Shown: piece by piece, positions 1 through 9,461 of the stretch | Position numbering within the stretch: the stretch's first letter is position 1 | Layout of the letters: the number at the start of each line of letters is the position of its first letter | Source of the DNA: Shewanella sp. MBTL60-007 | Lineage (GTDB): Bacteria; Pseudomonadota; Gammaproteobacteria; Enterobacterales; Shewanellaceae | Length of the DNA stretch: 47,601 bases | Assembly: GCF_019654915.1 (NCBI RefSeq) | Contig: NZ_BPET01000047.1 | Coordinates: 1-47,601, forward strand | Reading direction: 5' to 3' | Translations under genes and position numbers: made by a program | Notes under the pieces: generated by a model | Database searches by the model: none | The model's input: only the letters and a program-made list of their open reading frames with translations | What the model was told of the DNA's origin: nothing

Positions 1-106
1 GGTTGCATGAGCTGGATTACTTTCTGCAAAAAAACTTAGCAACGACCTTCGCCTAGCTTTTATAAAGAGTTGAGCCCGAGTAGCTTTTACTCTGCTCCAT
101 CCCGCG
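1..106 (-). pseudogene. Decayed initiator tRNA-Met copy
   Basis: Read on the minus strand, the 5' acceptor/D-arm part and the T-arm part of the neighbouring tRNA-Met genes are recognisable. The anticodon arm is replaced by sequence like the spacers between the intact tRNAs (a TTTATAAAG-type core) and the CAT anticodon is gone. The same two insertions occur in the copy at 268-373, so they arose before that copy was made. It cannot fold as a tRNA. The left end may extend beyond the window. Confidence 0.7.
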
Positions 107-144
107 TCCGTAATATTTATTCGTTTTACTTCATTATAAGGAAG

Positions 145-221
<77 letters not shown>

Positions 222-267
222 TCCGTAATAAACGCTAATAACTGTTTTAATTCTGTCATAAAAGAAT

Positions 268-373
268 TGGCTACGAGAGCTGGATTACTTTCTATAAAAG
301 AACTGGCAACGACCTTCGCCTAGCTTTTATAAAGAGTTGAGTCCGAGTAGCTTTTATACTGCTCCATCCCGCG
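268..373 (-). pseudogene. Decayed initiator tRNA-Met copy
   Basis: A second degenerate copy, close in sequence to 1-106. Acceptor, D-arm and T-arm remnants of initiator tRNA-Met are interrupted by two insertions resembling intergenic spacer (TTCTATAAAAGAA-like). The anticodon is lost. It lies between the intact tRNA-Met at 145-221 and tRNA-Val at 412-488, so it is probably transcribed with the array, but a functional tRNA is not expected. Confidence 0.75.
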
Positions 374-411
374 CCTGGATAATAGATTTTTCGATTCTTC
401 TACAAAAGAAT

Positions 412-488
412 TGGTACAACCGAGTGGATTCGAACCACCGACCCCTACCATGTCAAGGTAGTGCTCTAACCAACTGAGCTACGGTTGT
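412..488 (-). tRNA. tRNA-Val (GAC)
   Basis: A 77-nt gene with encoded CCA. The acceptor stem ACAACCG pairs with CGGTTGT, followed by discriminator A. The anticodon loop TTGACAT gives GAC, reading valine codons GUC/GUU. It is identical to the copy at 606-682. Confidence 0.95.
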
Positions 489-490
489 AT

Positions 491-567
<77 letters not shown>

Positions 568-605
568 ACAGGATAATAGATTTTTCGATTCTTCTATAAA
601 AGAAT

Positions 606-682
606 TGGTACAACCGAGTGGATTCGAACCACCGACCCCTACCATGTCAAGGTAGTGCTCTAACCAACTGAGCTACGGTTGT
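606..682 (-). tRNA. tRNA-Val (GAC)
   Basis: A second copy of the 77-nt tRNA-Val(GAC), with the same acceptor stem, anticodon loop and encoded CCA. The spacer on its left (TTCTATAAAAGAATTGG-like) is the sequence that recurs inside the two decayed tRNA copies. Confidence 0.95.
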
Positions 683-695
683 ACTGTTCAAGAAT

Positions 696-772
<77 letters not shown>

Positions 773-818
773 ACTGTATTCTTGCTGTTCGTTTGGCTGT
801 TGCCTTGGAACGAGCGCT

Positions 819-847
819 ATAGTATGGCGATAGCGCGTTCGTTGCAA
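819..847 (-). promoter_or_regulatory. Promoter of the tRNA array
   Basis: On the minus strand there is a -35 TTGCAA (842-847), a 17-bp spacer and a -10 TACTAT (819-824). A GC-rich stretch (AGCGCTCG) follows the -10. A GC-rich discriminator is typical of growth-rate and stringently controlled stable-RNA promoters. It lies about 45 bp upstream of the first tRNA. The remaining sequence to about 1085 shows no gene. Confidence 0.75.
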
Positions 848-1084
848 GCAAAAAAACACAAATAGTTGTTAAGCGGTGATTTGATGGTCAACTTGGGCGC
901 TGTTTAGGCATTTTCCCGCATTTTTTAAGTAAAACAATTACAAACAAGAATATTTAAAGACAAAATTTAAGCACCTTAAGCGAGCTACTTTAATGTAAGT
1001 TATCGTTATTTACCAAAGTAACCTGCAACAACGGCCATTTTTACGGCCATTAAAATGGTAAAAGTTACCTCTTGTATTAATTTC

Positions 1085-1117
1085 CACAAACAAAAGCCAC
1101 CAAGATGGCGGCCTTTG
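1085..1117 (-). terminator. Rho-independent terminator of the MFS gene
   Basis: On the minus strand GCCGCC, loop ATCTT and GGTGGC form a stem with one G-T pair, followed by TTTTGTTTG. It sits about 45 bp past the stop of the MFS gene. Confidence 0.75.
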
Positions 1118-1160
1118 TTATTGAAACTCTAATAAAACGAGTTTCCAGCTTTGACTCTCA

Positions 1161-2408
1161 TTAGTGAGAACCACTTACTCCGCCCTCTTCTATCATTCTT
1201 TCACGAAGCATTTGCTTTATTTGCGCTATTGGGCGGTCATCAATCGGTAAATGTAAGAGTGCAGCAACAAACGCTAGTACTACAGTCGACCACCAAATCG
1301 GCTCATAACTGCCATAGTAGTCATAAATACGGCCGCCAACCCAAGCACCAAGAAAACTACCCACTTGATGGGTAAAAAATACTAAACCATAAAGTGTAGA
1401 TAAATATCGAGCGCCAAATATCTGCCTAACCAAGCCAGAAGTTAATGGAACCGTACCTAACCAACAAAAACCTATAGCCGCTCCAAACAATGCCGCAGTG
1501 TTATCTGTTACTGGTAAAGTTACAAAAGCAGCAATAACCGCGGTTCGAACAAAATAAAGCGCACTCATCACGTAACGCTTATTAAATCTATCCCCCATTA
1601 CGCCCCAGAAGTAGGAACCAAAGATATTAAAAATACCCACATAAGCTAATGCCAACGCAGCAATAGATGAATCTAGATTTTTATCTGCAAGGTAGCTAGG
1701 TAAATGCGTGGCAATAAACATCACATGAAAACCACACACAAAAAAGCCGATGTGGATCAGCCAATAGTTACGATTAGTACAAGCCTCTAATAACGCCTGC
1801 TTAAGTGTTTGTTCATCTACTGCTTCATTGATAACACTGTTCGTTTTAGTCGCCTTCATAAATGAAGCAAAGGCAAACATCACACAACAAAGTAATGCAA
1901 AGACCTGTAGCGCGGTTTGCCAATCAAAGTGAGTCAATAAACTTTGCGCACCAGGAATAACAGCAAACATACCAAACGAGCCAGCAGCTGTGGTTAAACC
2001 AAACGCTTTAGCAGTATGTTCAGCAGGTACAACCTTTGCTACAGCGCCCAAAACGACTACATAACTGGTCGCACTTAAACCAAGGCCAATAAGCATACTA
2101 ATAGAAAAGTAAAACAGCTCATGGCTAGTTGAAATCGATGTAAGTAATAAACCTAAGCCATAAGTTAATGCCCCACCCATAATGATTTTTTTAGAACCAA
2201 ATCGGTCTGCAGCCATACCAACAAATGGTTGAAATACGCCAAACAACAAGTTTTGTAGTGCAATAGCAAAACTAAAAAACTCTCGCCCAGCATCAAAGGT
2301 CATCGAAATTGGCATCATAAAGATCCCAAACGATTGGCGGATCCCAAGGCTAATAATAAGTATGCCAATGCCAAGCCAAACTAATAATGGAAAACGAAAA
2401 ATACTCAT
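1161..2408 (-). CDS. MFS transporter, 12-TM (OFA/MCT-like)
   Basis: This is a 415-aa major facilitator protein. Hydrophobic segments run through the whole length. A central hydrophilic loop (about residues 190-215) separates the two six-helix halves. The loop 2-3 signature is visible as GMAADRFGSKK (about residues 64-74), and the equivalent in the second half is GVMGDRFNKR. The N-terminal GIRQSFGIF pattern is typical of the oxalate/formate-antiporter-like group of monocarboxylate carriers. The substrate cannot be read from sequence. The ATG at 2408 overlaps the stop of the upstream 77-aa gene (ATGA), so the two are probably translationally coupled. A terminator follows the stop. Confidence 0.85.
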   Translation of the reverse strand: MSIFRFPLLVWLGIGILIISLGIRQSFGIFMMPISMTFDAGREFFSFAIALQNLLFGVFQPFVGMAADRFGSKKIIMGGALTYGLGLLLTSISTSHELFYFSISMLIGLGLSATSYVVVLGAVAKVVPAEHTAKAFGLTTAAGSFGMFAVIPGAQSLLTHFDWQTALQVFALLCCVMFAFASFMKATKTNSVINEAVDEQTLKQALLEACTNRNYWLIHIGFFVCGFHVMFIATHLPSYLADKNLDSSIAALALAYVGIFNIFGSYFWGVMGDRFNKRYVMSALYFVRTAVIAAFVTLPVTDNTAALFGAAIGFCWLGTVPLTSGLVRQIFGARYLSTLYGLVFFTHQVGSFLGAWVGGRIYDYYGSYEPIWWSTVVLAFVAALLHLPIDDRPIAQIKQMLRERMIEEGGVSGSH

Positions 2409-2638
2409 AAAGATGCCACTCCGGTTTCACTCTTATGGTTAACTTCTAAAATTGGGTCATTTTTAGGAATTTGGTGGCAGCCAACTTCTGCGCCATTGTC
2501 ACTAAAGGCGCTGAGCAAAGGGGGAAAGTGATTAACTAAAACTAACGTTAGACCTAATACCGCGGTCATACGCAGCAGCTGTGCAGAGATAGATTGAGAG
2601 CGCATTACTTTACTGGGGTTACTAAAAAGGAAGCGCAT
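2405..2638 (-). CDS. Small membrane or exported protein of unknown function
   Basis: A 77-aa ORF with one hydrophobic stretch (about residues 21-45) preceded by a basic N-terminus and followed by a polar tail. It may be a single-pass membrane protein or a secreted peptide. Its TGA overlaps the ATG of the MFS gene by 4 bp, which is the best evidence that it is translated. No clear ribosome binding site is seen before its ATG. An internal ATG at codon 12 is an alternative start. I do not recognise a family. Confidence 0.5.
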   Translation of the reverse strand: MRFLFSNPSKVMRSQSISAQLLRMTAVLGLTLVLVNHFPPLLSAFSDNGAEVGCHQIPKNDPILEVNHKSETGVASL

Positions 2639-2730
2639 GCTACTGATTAGTTAGTTATGAAACAAATGAATAAATTGAAACAATACTATGCATGGGGTGC
2701 ATATATTAAATTTATAGGGAAGCAGATAGT

Positions 2731-2753
2731 AAAAAGGACCTATCAAGGTCCTT
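2731..2753 (-). terminator. Terminator of the VF530-family gene
   Basis: On the minus strand AAGGACC, loop TTGATA and GGTCCTT are followed by TTT. It lies 35 bp downstream of the stop at 2788. Confidence 0.75.
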
Positions 2754-2787
2754 ATATATTGATAAAAGCATTTCAACTAAATGCTAA

Positions 2788-3285
2788 TTACTTACCCCAA
2801 GGGTTCTTAGGGTCTTGTGATGCCGGTGGGCGTTTAGCACCGCTGCGACGATTTTGCGCATATCCATCTTGCGCTCTTGGCTTGTCTTTACCGAAGCGCG
2901 GACGCTGACCGCTTTTCTTCATCGCTTTATAGTTTGCTTCGGCCTTAGCACGCAACTCTTCAACAAGCTCAACCGTTAACTTTTCAGGTTTACGCGGCAC
3001 AATACCATCAGCATAACCGCGCTCACGAGGCTTTAGCTCCATTTGAGCAGCAGTGCCTTTTGGCATGCGCTTAAAGCGATAAAGGTAAAAGGCTTCAACA
3101 CGCTCTCTCGCCCACTCAGTCTTCTTTAAAAACTTAATACAACCTGCCATATTGGGATTAAGGTTAAAGCATTCTAACTTAAGGGCAGCGTAAAGCACTT
3201 TATAGTCGTAGAACTTGACTAGCTCGGTCAGCATAGTTTCTAAATTTAAGCCGTGGAGTGGATTATTCTGTTGATGTTCAATCAT
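2788..3285 (-). CDS. VF530 (DUF2132) family protein, possible DNA-binding
   Basis: 165 aa. Residues 1 to about 80 carry the VF530 family core: the NPLHGLNLETML opening, then FYDYKVLYAAL, then CIKFLKKTEWARERVEAFYL. The remainder is a basic, low-complexity tail rich in Lys, Arg and Pro that is longer than the family core. A VF530 structure was interpreted as a possible nucleic-acid binder, and the basic tail fits that without proving it. The start chosen is ATG at 3285, because the longer reading frame to 3315 relies on a TTG codon. The gene is monocistronic with its own terminator. Confidence 0.75.
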   Translation of the reverse strand: MIEHQQNNPLHGLNLETMLTELVKFYDYKVLYAALKLECFNLNPNMAGCIKFLKKTEWARERVEAFYLYRFKRMPKGTAAQMELKPRERGYADGIVPRKPEKLTVELVEELRAKAEANYKAMKKSGQRPRFGKDKPRAQDGYAQNRRSGAKRPPASQDPKNPWGK

Positions 3286-3500
3286 GGGGAGTCCAAATAT
3301 CGCAGAAGTTGTCAAAACATACTTCTATAGAAAATATTCACTAAATGAATACTTAGCCTGCTCAACGAGCGGGGCAAATCAATGGGCTAATAATAACAAG
3401 AAATTGTCGATTTCACCCACGAAAATCGTTGCGGAGCACCAATTAATTAAAAATACATATCCGTTACGATAAATAGCGTACCTCAACAGATGATGATAGC

Positions 3501-3530
3501 TCGACATCTAACCACCTAGGTCTGTATAAT
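3501..3530 (+). promoter_or_regulatory. Promoter of ybiT with long leader
   Basis: -35 TCGACA (3501-3506), an 18-bp spacer and a perfect -10 TATAAT (3525-3530). It would give a leader of about 175 nt before the coding start at 3714. The leader contains an AACAGG...CCTGTT inverted repeat near 3555-3582. No known riboswitch pattern is recognised. Confidence 0.7.
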
Positions 3531-3713
3531 CCGCCGCTGTTTTGCCTTCATAACAGGGATGACTTTCCGTAACCTGTTAACGTCTTTGGCTTTCACTTTG
3601 ATTAATCACTCGGGATCCTCTTTTGATCTCAAGGGCAAACATCACGATGCCGTCTTGTTTCTAACCCAAGCCAATGACTTCTACTATTATTTAAGCCATT
3701 TTTAGGAAAAGCC

Positions 3714-5324
3714 TTGATCACTACAGCTAACATCACAATGCAGTTTGGCCCTGAGCCACTATTTGAAAACATTTCCGCTAAGTTCGGAAACGGCAATCGC
3801 TACGGCTTAATTGGCGCTAATGGTTGTGGTAAATCTACCTTTATGAAGATTTTAAGTGGTGAGCTTTCTCCTACTTCAGGTAACGTTTCTATTACTCCAG
3901 GTCAAAAAGTCGGTACTTTGAGCCAGAACCAGTTCGCATTCGAAGAGTTCTCAGTAATTGATGCAGTTATTCAAGGTGACACCAAACTTTGGGAAGTAAA
4001 ACAAGAACGTGAGCGCATCTATTCACTGCCAGAGATGAGTGAAGAAGATGGCATGAAAGTAGGCGAGCTAGAGAGCGAGTTTGCTGAAATGGACGGTTAC
4101 AGCGCTGAAAGCCGCGCAGGTGAAATCTTAATTGAGGCCGGTATTGAAGAAGAACTGCATTTTGGCCTAATGAGCCAAGTCGCTCCAGGTAAGAAGCTGC
4201 GAGTGCTTTTAGCACAAGCTTTGTTTTCAAACCCTGATATTTTGCTGCTTGACGAACCAACCAACAACTTGGACATTCACACCATTAACTGGTTGGCTGA
4301 AGAGCTAAATAAGCGCAAGTGCACCATGATCATCATCTCGCACGACCGTCACTTCTTAAACACTGTGTGTACTCACATGGCCGATATCGACTACGGTGAG
4401 CTGCGTATTTACCCAGGTAACTACGAGTACTTCATGGAAGCGTCTGCACTTATTCAAGAGCAGCTATTAGCGGGTAACGCTAAGAAAAGTGCTGAGATGA
4501 ATGAACTGCAAGACTTCGTTAACCGTTTTGGCGCTAACGCTTCTAAAGCGAAACAAGCCAGTTCTCGCGCTAAAAAGCTTGAAAAAATCACCCTAGATGA
4601 AGTCAAAGCCTCAAGCCGTATGACACCTTCAATTCGTTTTGAAGACGGTAAGAAGATGCACCGCCAAGCCCTAGTGATGGAAAACGTTGGCCACGGTTTT
4701 GACGGAGAATTACTGTTTGAAGGTGGTGATTTAATCCTAGAAGCAGGCGCAAAGCTTGCTGTTATTGGCGAGAACGGCGTGGGTAAATCGACATTCCTTC
4801 GCTGCTTGGTCAATGAGTTACAGAACAAGGTTGGCGAAATCAAATGGTCAGAAAATGCCTCTATCGGCTACTGCCCACAGGACAGCAGCAAAGATTTTGA
4901 TAACGATCTAAACCTATTTGACTGGATGTCACAGTGGCGTCTACCAAAGCATAACGACCTAATGGTACGTGGCATGCTTGGCCGTTTATTGTTTACTGAA
5001 GACGATATCAACAAAAAAGCCCGCAACTGCTCAGGTGGTGAGAAAAACCGCTTATTATTCGGTAAGTTAATGATGATGGACATCAACGTGCTGGTAATGG
5101 ATGAGCCAACAAACCACATGGACATGGAAGCGATTGAAGCCCTCAACAATGCGCTTAAGGTTTACCAAGGCACGCTAGTGTTTGTAAGCCATGACCGTGA
5201 GTTTGTTTCATCATTGGCTACACGCATCATAGATGTGAAAGATAAGAAGCTAGTAAACTTCCAAGGTACCTTTAGTGAGTACATGGCAAGCCAGACTGAA
5301 AATGAAGCGAAGAAAAGTGCTTAA
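3714..5324 (+). CDS. ybiT: ABC-F family ATPase YbiT
   Basis: This 536-aa protein carries two ABC ATPase domains and no membrane segments, the ABC-F layout of ribosome-associated translation factors. Walker A motifs are GANGCGKST (residues 34-42) and GENGVGKST in the second half. Signature motifs are VAPGKKLR and CSGGEKNR. Walker B motifs are ILLLDEPTNNLD and VLVMDEPTNHMD. It aligns along its length with E. coli YbiT as I recall it (for example ITMQFG, WEVKQER, FVSHDREFVSSLATRI). The start is TTG at 3714, with AGGA at 3704-3707 six bases upstream; no upstream ATG fits. A promoter lies at 3501-3530 and a bidirectional terminator at 5361-5396. Confidence 0.93.
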   Translation: MITTANITMQFGPEPLFENISAKFGNGNRYGLIGANGCGKSTFMKILSGELSPTSGNVSITPGQKVGTLSQNQFAFEEFSVIDAVIQGDTKLWEVKQERERIYSLPEMSEEDGMKVGELESEFAEMDGYSAESRAGEILIEAGIEEELHFGLMSQVAPGKKLRVLLAQALFSNPDILLLDEPTNNLDIHTINWLAEELNKRKCTMIIISHDRHFLNTVCTHMADIDYGELRIYPGNYEYFMEASALIQEQLLAGNAKKSAEMNELQDFVNRFGANASKAKQASSRAKKLEKITLDEVKASSRMTPSIRFEDGKKMHRQALVMENVGHGFDGELLFEGGDLILEAGAKLAVIGENGVGKSTFLRCLVNELQNKVGEIKWSENASIGYCPQDSSKDFDNDLNLFDWMSQWRLPKHNDLMVRGMLGRLLFTEDDINKKARNCSGGEKNRLLFGKLMMMDINVLVMDEPTNHMDMEAIEALNNALKVYQGTLVFVSHDREFVSSLATRIIDVKDKKLVNFQGTFSEYMASQTENEAKKSA

Positions 5325-5360
5325 GCTTTCCATGGCATTGCACTAAATAACTAGACATGA

Positions 5361-5396
5361 AAAATGGCGCTAATCTCAGAGATTAGCGCCATTTTT
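5361..5396. terminator. Bidirectional terminator between ybiT and catB
   Basis: A nearly perfect 17-bp inverted repeat with AAAATGGCGC on the left and GCGCCATTTT on the right. It is flanked by A-runs on one side and T-runs on the other, so it can end both the plus-strand ybiT and the minus-strand catB transcripts. Confidence 0.9.
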
Positions 5397-5397
5397 A

Positions 5398-6060
5398 TTA
5401 CTCAACTCTTTGTTCATGCTTGAGATGGTATTGATACAGCGCTTCAATGTTTGCGCTACACATTAGTGCCATTGCACCTTTTAGCTTATCTAGAGGCCAA
5501 TTCCACCATTGCATCTGTAATAGCTTTTCAATCTCATCAACCGTAAAACGTTGCTTCACTAATTTATTGCTGCCCACAACCACACTGTATGGCGCAACAT
5601 CTTTTGAGATCACCGCCCTCGCCCCAATCACAGCGCCATCTCCTATGGTCACACCGGGCATAATCATCGCTTCACTACCAATCCACACATCATTACCAAT
5701 CACGGTATCGCCGGCACGCTCAAATCCGCTCTTTACGCCGTCACCAAACTCCTCCGGCGCAAACGGATAGGTGGAGATCCAGTCCATGCGATGACCTTGA
5801 TTACCTGCAAGCATAAAACAAGCACCGGATGCGATTGAGCAGAATTTACCGATGATCAGTTTATCGACTTCACCGAAAACGCCCGCTTCCCACACATCTA
5901 TAGTGGATCCATCGCCTAACAGGTAGCGCACAGCTTGGTCTTCAAAGGACTTGCCATGGTAAAAACCTGAATAATAAGAGTACTCTCCCACTTGTATGTT
6001 GGGGTTAGTGACTTGTTGTTTAAGCTTTTTAGAATCAAGCCAACTAGAAAATTCGTTCAT
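5398..6060 (-). CDS. catB: CatB-type (xenobiotic) O-acetyltransferase
   Basis: A 220-aa hexapeptide-repeat acetyltransferase of the CatB/XAT class, which transfers acetyl from acetyl-CoA to hydroxyls such as those of chloramphenicol. Diagnostic stretches are NPNIQVGEYSYYSGFYHG near the N-terminus, GNQGHRMDWIS with the catalytic His (H90), the left-handed beta-helix repeats (TVIGNDVWIGSEAMIMPGVTI) and the C-terminal WWNWPLDKL helix. The length is slightly above the usual 210 aa. It lies in ordinary chromosomal context with no mobile element nearby, so it looks intrinsic. Actual resistance cannot be read from sequence. It is 42 bp downstream of pldA on the same strand. Confidence 0.88.
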   Translation of the reverse strand: MNEFSSWLDSKKLKQQVTNPNIQVGEYSYYSGFYHGKSFEDQAVRYLLGDGSTIDVWEAGVFGEVDKLIIGKFCSIASGACFMLAGNQGHRMDWISTYPFAPEEFGDGVKSGFERAGDTVIGNDVWIGSEAMIMPGVTIGDGAVIGARAVISKDVAPYSVVVGSNKLVKQRFTVDEIEKLLQMQWWNWPLDKLKGAMALMCSANIEALYQYHLKHEQRVE

Positions 6061-6102
6061 TTTTATAGCCTAAGTAAATTTAACGCATAAAATCATTTAA
6101 TC

Positions 6103-6957
6103 TTAAAGCGCGATCCCAATCCCCACTGCATTATCGAAATGATTATAATCAGAGATCGTTAATCCATAACCACTTTGCAGTTTCAAGTAGCCTTTTAACC
6201 CCTTGTAGATAGGAAATCGCCAGCTTAACTCCTCGTAGCCTTTGGAAAAGCCACTTTCTACTATGTTACGGAGCGTTAAACTAATCTGATGGTCCCCAAC
6301 ATACCAATCACCTTTAACCGAACCATAGCCCATATAATCTTCAATATCGGGGTTATAGTCTATATCGGAAAAATCTGCTCTAACCCAGGGTTTAATGGTG
6401 AGTTCAAGGTCACTAAATGCTAAAGAGAACTCCAAATAAACTCGGTTCCAACTGCGTTCGTATTCGCCGCCTTTACCGTTTGATTGATGTTCAAAGCCTA
6501 TACTAGTACCTTGCCAGACTTGCTCTGAATCAGAGTGCTGCCAATACCAAAACACTTGTGGCTGATACTGTGAGTCACGAAAATAAGCCGATTTATCATA
6601 AGCCTGCCAATTTGATATTTGACTATAGGCAATATAAAAACCGTCATTGTCGGTAAATAAATTATTGGCGATACCATATTTTAAACTGATTTGAAATTGA
6701 ACGTTGGTTTCGCTGATCTCGCCTTTGTTAGGGTTTTGGGGAGCGTAATAAGCTTGGTTTGCTGATTGAGTTTGATAGACAGGTAAGATGAAATTATTGT
6801 CAAATACTCTTAAGTTATAGAGATCTTCCTTAGGCGTTAATCCTGCAATACCGGTCACCTCCTTACTTATGCTAGCCCTCTCTTCTGCCTGTATTGAGCC
6901 TACGGCCATCAAGCTTGTTAACAATATTATCGTGCTCTTTAGCTTCAAGTTATTCAT
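6103..6957 (-). CDS. pldA: Outer membrane phospholipase A (OMPLA)
   Basis: 284 aa. A signal peptide (about residues 1-24, ending SIQA) precedes a beta-barrel sequence with alternating aromatic residues and a final barrel strand. The active site FEHQSNG gives His157 and Ser159, as in the HxSNG motif of OMPLA; SWNRVYLE follows as in E. coli PldA. The enzyme hydrolyses phospholipids in the outer leaflet when the outer membrane is disturbed, as a calcium-dependent dimer. The ATG at 6955-6957 directly abuts an AGGGG, which is too close. A TTG two codons further would sit at good spacing, so the true start is uncertain by two codons. Confidence 0.9.
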   Translation of the reverse strand: MNNLKLKSTIILLTSLMAVGSIQAEERASISKEVTGIAGLTPKEDLYNLRVFDNNFILPVYQTQSANQAYYAPQNPNKGEISETNVQFQISLKYGIANNLFTDNDGFYIAYSQISNWQAYDKSAYFRDSQYQPQVFWYWQHSDSEQVWQGTSIGFEHQSNGKGGEYERSWNRVYLEFSLAFSDLELTIKPWVRADFSDIDYNPDIEDYMGYGSVKGDWYVGDHQISLTLRNIVESGFSKGYEELSWRFPIYKGLKGYLKLQSGYGLTISDYNHFDNAVGIGIAL

Positions 6958-7144
6958 CCCCTATTAAATAAGCGCCTTCCAGTAATAAAAAAGACACTGG
7001 GCGCTTGATTCAAACTCACCTCAATGTCCTAATATATTGGATTAATTCCTGTTTTTATAGCGCCAATCGCTTATTCCACAACTTAATTATTCTAAAAACC
7101 TCGTAAATGGTGATAAGCATAACCACCTGAGTGAACGCTAGCCC

Positions 7145-9139
7145 CTACATATAGATAAACTGTCGATAAAGCACAATCAATTGCTCACGAATAAGCTTGG
7201 CCTGCTCGGCTCCTTCTTCATCTACCAACTGCAGTAACTCCTTCTCTTTTGCGGTGATCTGTTGGCAAAGCTCAGATAGGCTTTCACAAAATTTGGCTCT
7301 GTCCACCGCGCCAGCAGCAATATGAGTTTGGGCGTCAGAATCGAGTTTACGCTTAGACGAACTCGGTACTATGCCATTAGCCATGTTATACAGCATCTGA
7401 TGGCCTCGCCGCTCCGAAGACTCATCTATCGCTTTTTGCATAGCTGCAGTCATTTTGTCGGCATACAGAATCGCCTTACCGTTTTCATTACGGGCGGCTC
7501 GCCCGATAATCTGAATCAAGGCCTGCTCGGAGCGTAAAAAGCCCGCATGATCAGCATCCAGTACTGCCACCAAGGATGCCTCAGGGATATCGAGCCCTTC
7601 TCGCAATAGGTTAATACCAATGAGTACATCATAAGCTCCGGTGCGAAGTGCTTCGATAATCTCCACTCTGTCACTGGTTTTTACATCGGAATGCAGGTAA
7701 CTGACCTTTATTCCTTTGGCAGCGATAAAGTTATTGAGCGTCTCGGCGCTTTTCTTGGTTAATGTGGTCACGAGTGTCCGTTCGTTACGGGCCACTCTTA
7801 GCTCTATCTCCTTAACCAAGTCTTCAAGATCATTCTCACAGGGGCGAATTTCAATTTCAGGATCCAGTAGACCAGTTGGGCGGATGATCTGCTTAAACAC
7901 ATGCTGGTTAGATTTATCAAGCTCATAACGGCCCGGTGTTGCCGATACAAAAATCGTCTGCGGCTTTATCTGCTCAAATTCGGCAAAGCTTAATGGTCTA
8001 TTATTTCGCGCGGAGGGAAGACGGAAGCCAAAATCGATTAAGGTATTCTTACGACTCTGATCGCTCTTATACATGGCCGAAATTTGCGGCACCATCACAT
8101 GGGATTCATCGATAAACAGTAAACCATCTTTGGGTAAGTAATCGAACAGTGTCGTGGGCGGCAGGTTAGGATCGCGCCGATTTAGATAAGAAGCGTAGTT
8201 TTCTATGCCGGGACAATAGCCTTGCAGGCGAAGTAGATCGAGATCGGATATCGTCCGCTCATATAATCTTGCAGCCTCGGTTAGCCTATTTTCAGCCGTA
8301 AGTACTGCAACCTGCGCTTCCATATCTTTCATGATCTGCTCGCAGGCCTTTTCGACCTGCTCAACCGACACCGAATAAAGGGTTTTAGGCGACACATAAT
8401 ACTCGTCGATATCCGCAAGCTTTTCACCACTGATGGCATCGATCCAATAGAGTTTGTTCAAATGACCGTTTTCTATTTCAAGGGTCAGCGCCTTATGTTC
8501 AGAATCCGCCGGAAAGATATCAACCGCGCGTTCACGAACTAAATATGTCGCTCGATTAATTGTGCGATTACAGCGGCTATACTGCAGCCTTTCTAAACGC
8601 TCAATTAGCTCCTCAGTCTTAATAGCCTGCCCTTGGCTGAGCTTAAGCTGAAGGGCGCGGTAGGCTTCTGGATCGCCTAAACCATATACCGACGATACCG
8701 ATGCCACGACAATCACATCTCTACGTTCAATCAAGGCCTTAGTGGTAGATAGACGTAAACGCTCTAGATGTTCATTTATCGCAGAATCCTTACGAATGAA
8801 TCGGTCGCTACCGGGAAGGTAGACTTCAGGCTGGTAATAATCGTAATAGGAGACAAAAAATTCAACGGCATTTTCGGGGAAAAAGTGCCGCATCTCACTA
8901 TAAAGCTGTGCAGCCAATGTCTTGTTGTGGGCCAAGATGATGGTCGGCCGTTTAAGCCTATGGATAACATTGGCAACAGTGAAAGTTTTACCCGACCCCG
9001 TCACGCCTTTTAATGTTTGGTGAGTTACCCCTTTTTCAATTCCATCAATTAAACGCGCTATGGCTTCGGGTTGATCCCCAGATGGCGGATAGCTTGAATG
9101 TAAAATGAACTTATTCTTAGAACGCTGTGAATTAGACAT
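7145..9139 (-). CDS. UvrB-like protein, diverged paralogue
   Basis: 664 aa with the full UvrB layout: Walker A GVTGSGKT (residues 45-52), the beta-hairpin region YYDYYQPE, the DESH box, helicase motifs (LVTTLTKKSAE, GINLLREGLD, QIIGRAARN) and a short C-terminal UVR-like helix pair. UvrB loads on damaged DNA with UvrA and recruits UvrC. Many normally invariant positions differ. LAHNKT replaces LAPNKT, SDRFIRKDSAINEH replaces the usual SDTFIEKDxSVNEH, and the UVR segment has EEGAEQAKLIREQ where UvrB has LEFEEAAxIRDQ, so the Phe that contacts UvrC is absent. I infer a second, specialised UvrB rather than the housekeeping one. No SOS box is seen upstream. Confidence 0.8.
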   Translation of the reverse strand: MSNSQRSKNKFILHSSYPPSGDQPEAIARLIDGIEKGVTHQTLKGVTGSGKTFTVANVIHRLKRPTIILAHNKTLAAQLYSEMRHFFPENAVEFFVSYYDYYQPEVYLPGSDRFIRKDSAINEHLERLRLSTTKALIERRDVIVVASVSSVYGLGDPEAYRALQLKLSQGQAIKTEELIERLERLQYSRCNRTINRATYLVRERAVDIFPADSEHKALTLEIENGHLNKLYWIDAISGEKLADIDEYYVSPKTLYSVSVEQVEKACEQIMKDMEAQVAVLTAENRLTEAARLYERTISDLDLLRLQGYCPGIENYASYLNRRDPNLPPTTLFDYLPKDGLLFIDESHVMVPQISAMYKSDQSRKNTLIDFGFRLPSARNNRPLSFAEFEQIKPQTIFVSATPGRYELDKSNQHVFKQIIRPTGLLDPEIEIRPCENDLEDLVKEIELRVARNERTLVTTLTKKSAETLNNFIAAKGIKVSYLHSDVKTSDRVEIIEALRTGAYDVLIGINLLREGLDIPEASLVAVLDADHAGFLRSEQALIQIIGRAARNENGKAILYADKMTAAMQKAIDESSERRGHQMLYNMANGIVPSSSKRKLDSDAQTHIAAGAVDRAKFCESLSELCQQITAKEKELLQLVDEEGAEQAKLIREQLIVLYRQFIYM

Positions 9140-9461
9140 AAGAAGTGACCCTTAGCTCGCTTGTAATACACACCTTTCATAAATATATGATTCGGTAATT
9201 GCCGCGCTGAGACGATTACAACGGCGTGTATTAACTATAGAACATCAAGCTTAGTTAAGATCTAGCTAAAACAGCCTATCAAAACAAATACTAAAGGAAG
9301 TGCAATAAGCGCTCTAAGCGTCAAATAGGTAACAGCAGTCAAAAATAATCACACCAGAAATCGACTCTAGCCTAGACACAAACACACCATTTACTGTAGC
9401 AAATAGGCTACTCCCTTTTTTAAGGGGTTATCACCAACCACACAGAAAAACCATACCCATC

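Noticed and set aside
3284..3472. Plus-strand 62-aa ORF upstream of the VF530 gene
   Set aside because: It overlaps the VF530 start region on the other strand, has no ribosome site and shows no protein-like pattern.
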